Of a stretch of 64,000 bases of DNA, positions 31,065-42,534 are shown in pieces. Source of the stretch: Hordeum vulgare subsp. vulgare (Eukaryota; Streptophyta; Magnoliopsida; Poales; Poaceae). Each line of letters begins with the position of its first letter. Within the stretch, counting starts at the first letter, position 1. Made by a program: the position numbers and the translations under genes. A model generated the notes under the pieces. The model saw nothing but the letters and a program-made list of their open reading frames with translations. It ran no database searches and was not told the origin of the DNA. The stretch lies in the NCBI RefSeq assembly GCF_904849725.1, contig NC_058524.1, forward strand, positions 547,835,763 to 547,899,762. Direction: 5' to 3'.

Positions 31065-33579
31065 TCAGGAGTTACTCTGTAGAAAAGATATTTTGCAATG
31101 TCTCAGTTATTATGATAACACTCAATTGTTAATACTAGTTTATAATGACCATTCAAATGAAACTCACCGTGCCAATCGCAGAGAAGACGGGCATCGGCGG
31201 AGGGACTTGACCGCTCTTCTCGCACAGACTCTGAAGAGTCGGTCATATTAGTTAGTAATGAAACAGACATTACAGACATGATTTGGCTAATGTGAAAAAA
31301 TAACTTACCACAAAAAGCTCGTACAGGGCCCGTTGACTCGCGTCATTCCAGACCCTCTCCTCCTCAATCATTCGTGTCGTGGTCCAGTCCGTCTCCTCAA
31401 GAGTAGCCTGAAGAGCAGCCTGGCTTGCCGCTCTCTCTTTCTGAAGAGCGGCCTGCAACACCATTCCTCGTTACCACAGTAATGATCGATGGTCACACAC
31501 ATAATGAAATGGATGAAAGTTTTCTGAGTCCGTACAACTAACCCTGATGGCAAGATCTATTGGCCGTGAACGAGGCGTTATCTCAGGACAGGAGCTCGAC
31601 TGGTGCGCCTTGATCTTCGGGAGAGTGAGTGGACAACGTATTATCCCATCTCCAATGGCTATCGAGCCATGGCGCCTCCCGCCACCAGATATCATCACCA
31701 GCTCTAGATCCAAAGGTTCCTGGCTCGGGTTAAAGTCCTCCCCTTTCCTACCCTTCCCCGTGTCCCTGTATGTCACGAGCTTGTGGTGGGATGATATGTT
31801 GGTGAAGTTATTTGGATCATCCAGGTCAGACTCAGAGAATGCCTTCGCCTTCTTGTAGGAGGGACTATGGGCCATGCCATAAAGGTCATACAAGTGTGGC
31901 ATCTCCGTCTTATTGTAATGCGCCTAAAAGAGAGGAACAAAGTATTAGTAAGGGGCTCAACCAAGCATGAAGAATGAATTGCATGAATCATGAAGCAAAC
32001 CACATACCCAGTTTCCTCCGAACTGAAGTAAGTTGGTGCTGCCTTGATGGTGTGGCACACCAACCATTTGGCTCCGTCGATCCTTCGGATTATCGCGGAT
32101 GGATCGCTAGTTCCCTGTGCACCACTCATCCACCAACGCCTCCCAACAATCCATCTTATTTGCACACCATCTCGGGGGCACCTATAAGTTATTAGAAAGA
32201 ATTTTGAGCGCTACGCCTATGAATCAAATCAAGAGAACTAAGTAGGAGGCCTAAATAATAGGTAATTACCTTCCTGTACTGCTCCTTCTTCAGATACTTG
32301 GGGCGGCACTCATTCTTCTGCTTCTTAATACCACGCGTGGCGTAGTAGTCTCGAATAGCCTGCAGCCGACCCTCGTGGCATAAGTTCTGTAATAACCTCC
32401 TACACTCGGCCTCGAGAACCTTGGCCGCCTCCTCCTCATATCCCTCCTCACACCTATAGAAGGTCTGCAATCAAACGAGACAACACCGATTAGTACAATA
32501 ATTAGCTATATTGTTAATTTTAGATTGTGTAAAAGGATAATTTACCCAAAAGCTCTTGATCACCATCTCGGCCCTCATGTGGCACAAGACACCATCTATA
32601 ATTTCCTCTGGCAGGGCCTCTGCAGCCTGGTAGTGCTCCCAGGAAAATCCTTGTGTAGGAACCTGACCCTCACCAGGCAACGTGACAAACCCCAGAAAAT
32701 TTGTCCGGCAAAGCACACCTAGGACGTTGTTTGGCTTGCGGACTCCATGAGGGTGTGCCCATCCCCTGCAGTATGATAAGGTCAACGCATTAGATATTTG
32801 AAGAAACTTGAAGGAAAAAGCTAAAAAATGAGTAAATGTACTTACCTATCCCCTTCAGGCTTAATCACCGGCCTCTGCTCGCGGGTAGCCGGCACGACCG
32901 GGAGGCGTGTACTACCACGCTTGTGCACGGTGGCCCCGTCCACCTGCACATCGCCCTCACTATCCGTAAACTCATCCCCGTCATCAGCAAAACAGCAACC
33001 CGGACCCTCGGTCCAATCCGGCACCTCGGTCCAGTCCGGCACCTCGGACCGATCTGGCCAGGCACCCCATCCGGACCTCTCCACGCCAGTCGAAGCGTGT
33101 GTGGCAGGAGTCTCCTGGGACGTAGCCTCAGGAACCCGAGTCTCGTGGGCCGAAGGCACCTCGACCCGAGCCTGATCCTAGACCGGAGTCTCATGGGCTG
33201 AATGCCCGTTCATCCGAGTCTCCTGGACCGGAGTCCCCGTAGCCTCCTCCTCAAACGGGTCCACCATAGTGGTCTTGTGCTCGGGTGAATGAGCTGGTGG
33301 TGGTGGCGAGGACAGCGCAATAGTCCACCTACTTCTTCCGCGGCCACCACCTCTCCTTGTAACCTTCCCCTTCTTCCCTCCCCGACCAGCACCTCCCCCA
33401 GTGGGCAATGCCGCTGACGAAGAAGCACCCGCGGGTGGTGTCGTCAGACTGTCTTCCAAGGCTCTACGAGAGATAGGGGTGGAATGGAAGTACCACCCCT
33501 CGTGCGGGCCGCCAAAGAAGAACCCGTTGAGCGATCTTGACCCGCGCCCACCATCTTTCAACACGTGCTGACCTGCCAT
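31065..33579 (-). pseudogene. CACTA-1 spliced gene, Ptta/En/Spm-type plant transposase (TNP1-like)
   Basis: Read on the minus strand, a chain of frames joins through canonical GT-AG introns in phase: exons 33579-32846, 32765-32546, 32465-32270, 32181-32008, 31923-31543, 31452-31309, 31230-31168 and a last one from 31076. Exon 1 is basic and low-complexity (GRGGKKGKVTRRGGGRGRSR). Exons 2-3 carry RGWAHPHGVRKPNNVLGV and YRCEEGYEEEAAKVLEAEC. Exon 4 has a WCANKMDCWEALVDEW and HHQGSTN signature, typical of the family. Exon 6 is a coiled-coil-like helix (QKERAASQAALQATLEE). Stops at 33178-33180 (TAG), 32107-32109 (TAG) and 31065-31067 (TGA) break it. This family gives the DNA-binding accessory protein of En/Spm elements, not the catalytic one. 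Exon 8 is uncertain. Confidence 0.7.
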
Positions 33580-33788
33580 GATAAAGATTAAGAGAAATTA
33601 GTACAACATAAAAAAATTAGATAGTATTGAAAACTTTTTGAGAATTAATGAATTCCTTAATTGTGTTCTCAAGATTAGAGAGTATCCTATTAGAATTTGT
33701 AGAAGGATTTCCACAAGAATTACTCTAAGAATTTCCATGACCATTAGGAACATTACCGAGATATGGCCTAGTATTGAAATTACCCCTA

Positions 33789-33822
33789 CTAGTAGAATGC
33801 CCGTGCGTTGCTACGGGTAAAT
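33789..33822 (-). mobile_element. Helitron-like 3' terminus inside CACTA-1
   Basis: On the minus strand this reads ACCCGTAGCAACGCACGGG, then CATTCTA and CTAG, followed by T. It is a short hairpin about 10 bases before CTAG, inserted before T, as at grass Helitron 3' ends. The body would extend to higher coordinates. I could not find a clear 5' TC end. Confidence 0.45.
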
Positions 33823-34577
33823 TGTAGGAAAATAAATAACACTTCATTGTGGTCATGATGCAGTCCAAGAGCCTAACCCAAATAACCTAAAGAATGACTA
33901 CATCTTATATTTCTCATATTAATACAAAAATAAATTTGTAGTCTGGTGGAGGTAGGATAGATAACTTTAGTACTTTCTAGTTAACATAAAAACTATACAC
34001 CTACATATAACACAAGCAAATTTTGTACGAACAAAATTGGATAGCGGAAAAGTAGTTTGATAGCCAAATACATTTGTAGTTAAAACAAAAACAAAGGTGC
34101 CACACCTTGATTTGTGACCAAATTATATATATAAAAGCATATACTTTTTCTTCACAGAAATACCTAAATATATATTGCTTGTTAGTTTTAAACCACATTA
34201 GATGGATTCATTCATGAAAAGCTAGATGGAAGCACATAAGTAAGATCAAAAGCATAGAACGGATCGACATTCTTTCCACAGATTGTTCCTGATGGAACTC
34301 CCATGTCATATATAAGAATACATGGTTGACTATCAACACGACAGAACTCAATGTTAGGTTTAACAGCATCTTCAATAGAAGATGTATATGCAAAAAATAA
34401 ATATCTTTTGCATTTTCGAGGCCCAAAAATACCTCTCCAACAAAGGGTGTAGATGGGAAAAAATACATCATGCATCAATTTTTTAGGTGGCATCAATTTT
34501 TTTTAGTTAACACTTTGCAACACCTTAAAAAAAATTCGTCCTCCGCCTCTGAATATACTAACGTATAAATGCACGGG
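33823..34577 (-). other. AT-rich block, possible Helitron body with a gene-like fragment
   Basis: It differs in base content from the GC-rich DNA on both sides. A minus-strand frame at 34212-34496 (94 codons) reads like part of a real protein (CRVDSQPCILIYDMGVPSG, KNVDPFYAFDLTY), but I do not recognise it. Helitrons often carry captured gene pieces; whether this is one is a guess. Confidence 0.3.
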
Positions 34578-35072
34578 GTGTGGAGGCTCACCACCAGGGG
34601 CGGCTGTGGGGCGGCGGGGGTGGCCAGGCGACGGTGGTGGCGGCGGTGGGCGTCGGGGGAGGAGAGAGAGAGTGGCCATTTGAGAGAGAGAGAGAGGGCC
34701 GGGGTGGGGGCGGGACGGTCGTTAGTAGATTCATGAACTTTTCCGTCTGCTGGCGGACGGCAAAGGGTCTATACTCTTTGTCGTCTGCCTCTGGACTCTT
34801 TGTCGTCAGCCAGCGGACGGCAAAGAAGGGGAGTAGATTGACCTAAACTTTCCTCAGTCAGATGGGCCCGACCCAAAGCTTTGTCGTCTGCTTTTATCAT
34901 CGTTGCCGTCTGCGGCTAACGGCAAAGAATCGACTGTTGGCAAAGACCTTCTCTGCCATCAGCCAGTTCTTTGTCGTCCGCTTTGTGGGAGCTGACGGCA
35001 AAGACACTCTTTGCCATCAGCCATCAGACGGCAAAGATTTGGCATACGGCAAAAAACTGATTTCAAGTAGTG

Positions 35073-35904
35073 CAAGATTCAAATGATTTGAGTGGAATGA
35101 GTAAGTGATTCTCTCTCAGAAAATGGATCTCCATATGAGGAGTGTGTTATGAGTGCTTCTCCCATGAATGAGAGGTGGGTGAAGGGGTATATATAGGCGG
35201 CACACAAAATCTAACCGTTACACCCAAAGTGGCAAACTCGGTGACACCGAAGTGGGAAACTGAGTGGTACCGATATGCACTAAAGGTATGAACTTTTGAA
35301 TCTCTGTGAGACCGAAATATGAAAGTCGGTGCAACCGAAAAGATGGCTAACGGTCACATGGCCAAACTCGGTGAAACCGGTACTCAAACTCGGAAATTCT
35401 GATTTTGTGTATCAAGGCACCCGAAAGTTGGTCACCCAAACTCGGTAGCACCGATATGGATTCGGTTGCATAGATTTGGTGGGAATGGCTAGGGTTTCTG
35501 TCTGAGGTCAAACTCGGTGGGTCCGAAATATGAAAGTTGGTGACACCGAATATGAGTATGTGGAATTGGCAGAATGGTTATGTGGGAAAAATGACTGAGT
35601 ATTTTGGTGGCTAACTTAGAGCACTTGAGCAACCAGTTCAGTATAATACCTCTCCCCTTTTAATAGTATTGGCTTTCCTATGGAATCAAATGTGATTTTT
35701 CACAAATAGAAAATGAAGAGTCTTCTAGCTTGAAGCTTGAGCTAATCATATTCCTTTCTTGCCTCAAGGGGCATCTCCACATAATCCTTAGCCACAACAT
35801 CTCCATGGACTAGTCCTGAAATATCTAGGTAAAAGTGTTAGTCCAAGAGACAATGTATGTTGTCATGAATTATCAAAATCACCAAGGGAGCATATGTGCT
35901 TTCA
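35073..35904 (-). repeat. 3' LTR of the SIRE-like copia, second part
   Basis: It continues from 28949 after CACTA-1, matching 45770-46622. It contains the TATA-like ggtatatatagg (about 35188-35199; minus-strand promoter) and the array of TCGGTG..ACCGA palindromes (35220-35560). It ends ...TGCTTTCA, that is TGAAAGCACATATG on the minus strand. Confidence 0.85.
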
Positions 35905-35920
35905 ATCTCTCCCTTTTTGG
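35905..35920 (-). other. Polypurine tract of the SIRE-like copia
   Basis: On the minus strand CCAAAAAGGGAGAGAT lies directly before the 3' LTR start TGAAAGC. Confidence 0.7.
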
Positions 35921-38135
35921 TAATTCATGACAACATACAATCAAAGCTTCAAATAAAGATAAGCACTAGAATATGATAGCTTTGAAAGAAACATGACTAG
36001 TACAAGCTCCCCCTAAATGTGTGCAATCCCTCTTTTAAAGGATGGTTTGTTTGGAATGCATGGGCACACACATAGTAGAAGGACAGGACAGGTCATATAC
36101 ATCTTGGCTATATGCATCAAACATATGTGACTGAAGAGCTTCCATGTTCAAGACTCCTTCTTGCAAACAATATGTGCAAGAAACAATAGATCATCATGAA
36201 CAGGGATATGATGCATATACTTACCTTGAGGGTCTTGAGCATCTTAGCAGTAGGAGTACAAATGGGAAAAAATGTTAGAAAGCACAAGAGGACTCCAATG
36301 TGAAGATGTAAAGAGCTTCAAAGATACCAAGATATTGAATACATATTTCAATTTGATGATGGATATGTCTCCAAAAGAAATAATAACTTTCTCCCGTAAG
36401 AATGAATATGTAGGATTACCTCTCCACCGGAATCATAGCATGTAGATACTGGGAGTAGGTAGGGCAAGACAAGTTCAATCAAAAGATAGTAAAGCAATGA
36501 GCCTGACACAATTTTATCTCTCTCTCCCCTTAATATGTAGGGTTTGATACATCTCCCCATAGGTAGATCTCCCCTTAGGTAGACCTTCCTTAAGGAAGAT
36601 ATATCCCCCCTTAGAGATATTTCTCCTTCTTTAAGTACGCTTATTGGTGATATTTCTCCCCTATAAATAGGTTCATCGGAAGCTTTGATATTTCTCCCCC
36701 TTTGGCATTAATTACCAAAAAGGTCAGAGGGTAAGGGCTCATTGAGAGAAAGGGATCCTTGATACTTCTCTCTTTGATAAGGGTTCCTTGAATTTGATTT
36801 CTCTCCCCCTTTGATAGTAGGAAGGGTTCATTGAAAGTTCTCCCCCTGAAGTATGAATAAGAGTTCCTTGAACTATCTCCCCCTATGATAGGGATCCTGG
36901 ATAATTCTCCCTCTTATAATATATGGGATCACTCAGGTTTTCTCCCCCTAGAGAAGTTGTCTCCCCAAAGCTTCAGTTTCGTAAAGTATAAGGCTGATTT
37001 TGTTTCATGAAAGATTCAGTAAAAACATATAGGGCAATGAAACAAGAGATCATTGATAATATTTCTCCCCCAAAGGAAAATGGCCAGAAATGAGAAGAAA
37101 TACGAAGGCAATGAAAAATTCAGAGTCACCGAGGCAAAGTAGTTCGGTAGAACCGAGAATGAGAACTGGGCCTCAAGGAGAAATCGATTGGAACGAGTTT
37201 CCCTGATCGGTGAAACCGAGTTGCACAGAAAATCAACTCCTTAATAGGAAATCAACAAAACAATTATCAAGCCCTTAAAGAAAAGAAAATATCTAAAGAT
37301 TGAAAGAAAATAAGATACCAATTGTAAAACATACCAATTGAGAAAGAAAAGAAGAGAAAACATTTTTTTGAAGATATACATACATATAGATGAGAGTTGA
37401 ATGGTTCCAAGAAAGTATGCAATGACAGATGTGAACCATACAAGAAACTCCATCTAGATGTGGGGCGGTGACTAGGTCACCTATATTAGATTATTTGACT
37501 TGAGGAGTCAAGCAAGATTGCTTGATCATAGGTCATACTCATCGTTAAGCACAAAAATGGGGTTACCATTTTTTGATTAAGCATTTCAATGTCTTCATAT
37601 CACTTGAGATGCTTTACCTCATGAGTTGATGTAAAGCTTTATCAAGACTATGAGTACATACCTTCGAATGATGTCGATTATGTGGCATGTAGGTGAACTT
37701 GTTGTGGATGCTCAAAGTTGATGGAGATCATCTTGAGTTGGGAGCTATCCAGGTCGTTTTGGTTCACTTTACACCTACAATGGTTAGTCATGAAAGGAAG
37801 ACAATAATATATCCAAATGACATGAGTGAATGAATTCAACAAATGATTGTCAAGGATATGTTTTTGTGATCTTCTTCCTCCATCTTCGAAGAAGGGGTTG
37901 CTGATACTTGGCCATATCAAGATTGCTTTTGATGTGAGTTGGTTGCAATCTTGTGAGGTGTATTTCTTCCAAGTACCTACAAAAGGGTTAGATGCAATAC
38001 AAGGGATCATAGTTCCCAAGATATAAAATAGTCATATCAATGGAATCAAGGAATAGTCAGTCAAGCTCATGCCCTTGCATGCACCTGAGTGAGTCTAGCT
38101 CAAGTTTGAAGCATCAATGATGTTCAACTCACTCC
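35921..38135 (-). other. 3' untranslated region of the SIRE-like copia, with repeated PPT-like motifs
   Basis: No gene is seen. Between about 36500 and 37080 the motif tctcccc(ct)t recurs roughly ten times or more; on the minus strand these are AGGGGGAGA-type purine tracts like the true PPT. A stretch near 37120-37220 contains ggtgaaaccgag-type words like those of the LTR palindrome array. Confidence 0.6.
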
Positions 38136-39050
38136 TCAAATGACAAAACACTTCCCATCAAGTGGTTTGGTAAAGATATCAGCTAATTGTTTGTCGGTAC
38201 GGACATGTTTGAGATTTATATCTCCTTTAGCAACATGTTCATGAATGAAATGATGTTGCACTTGAATATGTTTTGTTCGAGAATGTTGCACAAGATTGTA
38301 GGCAATCTTAATAGCACTTTCATTGTCACATAACAATGGAACTTTTTTAACATGAATGCCATAATCATAAAGAGTTTGAGTCATCCAAAGTAATTGTGCA
38401 CAACATGATCCGGCAGAAGTGTATTCACCTTCGGCAGTTGATAAGGATACTGAGTTATGTTTCTTGGATGACCAAGACATAAGAGATCTCCCAGGAAACT
38501 GCCATGTACCAGAGGTGAATTTTCTGTCAACCCTGTCTCCGACATAGTCCGAGTCGGAATAGACAACAAGATTAAAAGAAGATCCCTTGGGATACCATAT
38601 GCCAAAGTCTAGTGTATGTATGAGGTATCTCACTATACTTTTCACAGCCAATAGATGACACTCTTTGGGTGCCGCTTGGTATCGGGCACACATGCAAACA
38701 CTCAACATGATGTCAGGACAGGAGGCACATAGATATAGCAATGAACCAATCATTGATCGATAAACCTTTTGATCAACGGGTTTGTCCTCCGTAGTGAGGT
38801 TAAGATGTCCACTAGTAGGCATGGGGGTTCTCATACCTTTGCATTCTTGCATGTTAAACTTCCTAATCAAGTCCTTGGTGTACTTGGTTTGAGAGATAAA
38901 TGTACCTTCTCTTGATTGTTGGATTTGCAATCCAAGCAAGAATTTCAGTTCACACATCATGGACATCTCATACTTCTCTGACATCAACTTTCCAAACTTT
39001 TCACTAAAATGTGGGTTAGTATAACCAAAGATAATATCATCCACATACAT
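38136..39050 (-). pseudogene. SIRE-like copia: end of RT and RNase H
   Basis: A 304-codon open frame, part of pol. It starts in the RT catalytic loop (MYVDDIIFGYTN) and continues through LKFLLGLQIQQSREGTFISQ and the connection region (YRSMIGSLLYLCASCPDIM). Then comes RNase H: VVYSDSDYVGDRVDRKFTSG with the first catalytic aspartate at about residue 170, STAEGEYTSAGSCCAQLLW near 207 and LLCDNESAIKIAYN near 240. It ends in QLADIFTKPLDGKCF, the usual copia C-terminus. The frame is intact, but the enzyme cannot form because the upstream RT is frameshifted (a four-base insertion near 39190). Confidence 0.85.
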
Positions 39051-39629
39051 TTGACATACAAACAGTTCGCCATTGACTCTTTTAGTGAATAAGGTTGCAT
39101 CAATTTTACCAATATCAAAACCCTTTTCAATGAGAAACTTCGTAAGGCATTTGTACCAAGCTCTAGGAGCTCGTGTAAGATCATATAATTAAAGCTTTTT
39201 GAAGTTTGTAAACATGATTAGGTTTCTTTGGGTTCACAAAATCGGGAGGTTGTTTAACATAAACTTCCTCCTCAATTCTCCATTGAGAAAGGCACTTTTG
39301 GTTTCCATTTGGTAAAGAGTAATATCATGGTGATTGGCATAAGCAAGAAGAAAGCGAATGGCTTCAAGTCTAGCGACAGGTGCATAAGTCTCACCGTAGT
39401 CCATACCTTCGACTTGCGTGTATCCTTGGGCCATGAGACGCGCCTTGTTGCGTACAATTTTTCCATCTTCATCTTGCTTGTTCCGAAACACCCATCTTGT
39501 ACCAATGATGTTCTTCTCGCCTTCAGGCTTTTCAACAAGTGTCCACACTTCGTTTCTCTCGAAGTTGTATAGCTCTTCGTGCATGGCATTCACCCAATCC
39601 GGGTCTTGAAGGGCTTCTTTAACCTTCAA
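39051..39629 (-). pseudogene. SIRE-like copia: N-terminal reverse transcriptase, frameshifted
   Basis: The RT start is EALQDPDWVNAMHEELYNFE, followed by TRWVFRNKQDEDGKIVRNKAR and GETYAPVARLEAIRFLLAYA (39234-39629, 131 codons). The first catalytic aspartate of copia RT, expected in the QMDVKSAFLNG motif, reads QMETKSAFLNG here, so Asp is replaced by Glu. After FLNGEL a frameshift near 39260 ends the frame. A second near 39190 (extra four bases) separates it from the part with RAPRAWYKCL and the YVDD loop. Confidence 0.8.
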
Positions 39630-39673
39630 AGGTTCAATTATATAGATGAAAAAATAATGCTCACAAAAGTTAG

Positions 39674-40775
39674 CTAAATGAGATTTAGAGCGAGTGATTC
39701 TCCCTTTTTTATATCTCTGTATATTTGATTCAACGGATGATCTTTGTCCACTCTTTCTCTAACTCTTGAAAGCTTCTTCTTGTTTGGTGGAGGAGCTTCT
39801 TCATCATCATCATCATCATCTTGCATGATGTCATTAACGTCAACATCTTCTTGAGGTGGTGGTGAGGAAGGTTGAGGTGTATCTTCACGATGTACTTCTT
39901 CCTCTTCTTCGTCATGTCGTGTACCGCTTGTGGATCCTTCCATGTCGTTTTGTTGTTCGCCTTGATGCGAAGTAGGTGGTTCCACTTGAGTTGATGAATA
40001 ACTCTCCTTCACCTCCATGCGACGAATCTTGCCAATGGATAAATCTTGGATGGATTCCGAAGGTTCCTTGTCTCCTACATCATTTGGCAATTTTTCGACT
40101 TGCGAACCATTAGATTCACCAAACTTCACATCTACCGTCTCTTCAACTTTTTTGAGTGAAGTTGTTGTAGACACAGTAAGTGTGAGAGTTCGATCCGTAA
40201 CCGAGTAGGAAACCTTCATAAGATTTAGGAGCAAATTTAGAGCGACAATGCTTGTCAAGAATATAGCACTTAGAACCGAATACCCGAAAGTATCCAACTT
40301 GGGGTTTGTTACCGGTGAGTAGCTCGTATGCCGTTTTACCAATAAGCTTGTGTAGGTAAAGTTAGTTTATGGCATGGCAAGCTCTTTCCATGGCTTATGC
40401 CCAAAAGTGACTTGGAGTCTTGTGTTCGTCAAGCATTGTTCTTGCCATCTCTATGAGAGTACAGTTATTCCTCTCAACAACTTCATTTTGTTGAGGTGTG
40501 TACGTCGCCGAGAACTCATGTGAGATACCTTCTTTGTAAATAGAAGTATCCACATTAGTGTTCTTGAACTCTGTTCCATTGTCGCTCCGAACTTTCTTGA
40601 TCTTCACTTCAAACTGATTTTGAGCTATCCGAGCGAAGTTCTTGAAGATCTTTTGTACCTGCGACTTATTATCAAGGAAGAATACCCACGTAAATCTGGA
40701 AATATCATCAACAATGACTAAACCATAATAATTTCCACCGAGGCTCTTGTAAGCATTGGGACCAAAGAGATCCAT
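39674..40775 (-). pseudogene. SIRE-like copia: integrase core and acidic C-terminal region
   Basis: The integrase catalytic core (40395-40775) shows the D-D-E residues in HMDLFGP-type, VRSDNGTEFKN and TPQQNEVVERNN motifs and inserts the cDNA into the genome. The next frame (39674-40342, 222 codons) has a changed start and then a long acidic stretch (DDDDDDEEAPPPNKK; DNA caught in a catcatcat run at about 39803-39825), ending ERVDKDHPLNQIYRDIKKGE just before RT. A frameshift at 40345-40390 separates the two. The acidic spacer between integrase and RT supports a SIRE/Maximus-type assignment. Confidence 0.75.
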
Positions 40776-40796
40776 GTGAAGCAGCTTGAGTGGTCT

Positions 40797-41706
40797 TCAT
40801 GTAGTCATGATGTTCTTCACGGGATGACTTCCACCAACTTGCTTTCCTGCTTGACAAGCACTACAAAGTCTATCTTTATCAAAGATAACATCTTCAACAC
40901 CAAGAACATGATCACCTTTGATAAGTTTGTCAAGATTACGCATGCCTACATGTCCTAACCTTCTATTCCATAACCAACCTTTAGAAGATTTAGCAATAAG
41001 ACATGTACGAGGTTTGGATATGTTAGAGAAATCGACAATGTATAGATCACCTCTATGAAAACCTGTAAAGACAGTTTTATGATTGTTGCTACGAAACACT
41101 CGGCAGTCAACTTTCATAAATAGCACATCGAAACCAAATTCTGCTAGTCTAGATACGGAAAGAAGATTATAGTCAAGGGATTCAACAAGCATGATATTTT
41201 GAATGGAACTGTCATGAGATACAGCCACCTTACCAAGTCCAAGTACCTTACCTTTGGAGTTATCTCCAAAAGTCACATACTTCCAAGGTCCACGGTTTGG
41301 TGTAATCTCATGGAACATGTCTTTTATCTCCGATCATGTGATCGGTGCATCCAATGTCGAGAACCCACTCCTTTCCACTATCCATGTAGTCTCTAAGGTT
41401 AGCCATAATACTAAGGTTCCTCATGGTCTTCTCATATTCAATGTCAAACTCTTCATCTTCATTGTAGTAGCCATGCTCCATATTGTCATCGTCGGATGAA
41501 GTTTCCTCATCATAAGAAACAAGAATTTCATCAGAATTTTGACTATCACAATATTCATATTTATGCATGCGAATGGCTTCAAGAATGATATTGTTAATAG
41601 TAACGACATCTACTTTAGCACGCATGAGGTCATGAAGCTCAAATAGATATTTATCAAAATTGGGATCATTTGGCTTCATTTTGTGAAAGGCGGACAATGA
41701 TATCAA
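40797..41706 (-). pseudogene. SIRE-like copia: gag C-terminus, protease and pre-integrase domain
   Basis: 41308-41706 has a gag end (HDLMRAKVDVVTINNIILEA), an acidic linker and the protease start WVLDIGCTDHMIGD. The usual copia motif is DSG; here it is DIG, which would be inactive. 40797-41318 overlaps in another frame and gives the rest of the protease (FGDNSKGKVLGLGKVAV, DYNLLSVSRLAEFG) and the pre-integrase zinc-binding domain (LWNRRLGHVGMRNLDKL, then CSACQAGKQ). The zinc knuckle normally between gag and protease is not visible, so there is probably a deletion. Confidence 0.75.
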
Positions 41707-42009
41707 GATTTTTCAAAGAATAATTTGGATGTCTTTCTTCTAAGTCTTTCCTCAAGGTATAAGCTCACTTGAAGTTTTGCATATGATTGAGCATACTTCT
41801 TGGTAATCCTCTGATGATTAGATTGACAGTGTAAAGCTTACCAAGCCTATCAACTTCATCATCATGAGAAGGATGTATGGGATCAATGGGAGGTGCATAG
41901 GGATATTCAACATACTTGCGCAAATGGAACTCATCAAATATACCAAGCATTTCATATTTCCATTGTCCAAAATACTCACCATTCACTAGTGGAAAACGGG
42001 CCTTTGGCC

Positions 42010-42230
42010 TGAACCCTTTAGTACCGGCCTGCCTCTAGTCCGGGACTAAAGGCCCGGCCACGTCGCCCCAAATCGCATTGCCTCCCACGAGGCTTTGGTC
42101 CCGGCCCGTAAGGAGCCTTTAGTCCCGGTTTGTGTCCCAAACCGGGACTAAAGGGCTACGCGGTGTGCAGCCCCATGTGCGCCACCTTTAGTCCCGGTTT
42201 GTGTCTCAAACCGGGCCTAAAGTCCTCTGC
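42010..42230. repeat. Subterminal repeats of CACTA-2, left
   Basis: Copies of tttagtcccggtttg and accgggactaaag in alternating orientation, each pair able to form a hairpin. The right-hand set is at about 44790-44975. Confidence 0.75.
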
Positions 42231-42534
42231 CAATATATAGCACAGCCCCCCTGTCCCCTCTTCCTTGAATTTTTCTTGGATGGAAGAGTGTGGGTGTGTG
42301 CTAGCTCTCCATTTTTTTTATGCACTAGAGGTGTTTGTTGAAATGTGTGTTAGAGCGATGCCGCTTCAGTTCACCGAACACAACTACGATATGAGATGCC
42401 TGAGCCATGCTTAAACCTCTTCCTCTTTATGTCTACTTATTCTAAAAGGTTAGCAACTATATTTCCTCATTTAGACCGTGCGGTACTAATTTTTAGGATC
42501 GTGATTGTATTTGATATACTGTCGTATAACGCAG

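Larger units (their letters stand above)
28950..35072 (-). mobile_element. CACTA-1: En/Spm-type DNA transposon (6123 bp)
   Basis: It starts CACTATAGGAATC and ends ...TTCAAGTAGTG. It is flanked by caa on both sides (28947-28949, 35073-35075), and the uninterrupted site gagatcaagattc exists at about 45766 in the other LTR, which proves the ends. Subterminal arrays of short motifs in both orientations (ggcaaag, ctttgtcgtc, tttgccgtc) fill 28970-29440 and 34740-35060, as in this superfamily. It holds one spliced accessory gene (minus) but no TNP2-type transposase that I can find. It also holds two purine/pyrimidine palindromes and a Helitron-like end. Confidence 0.9.
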
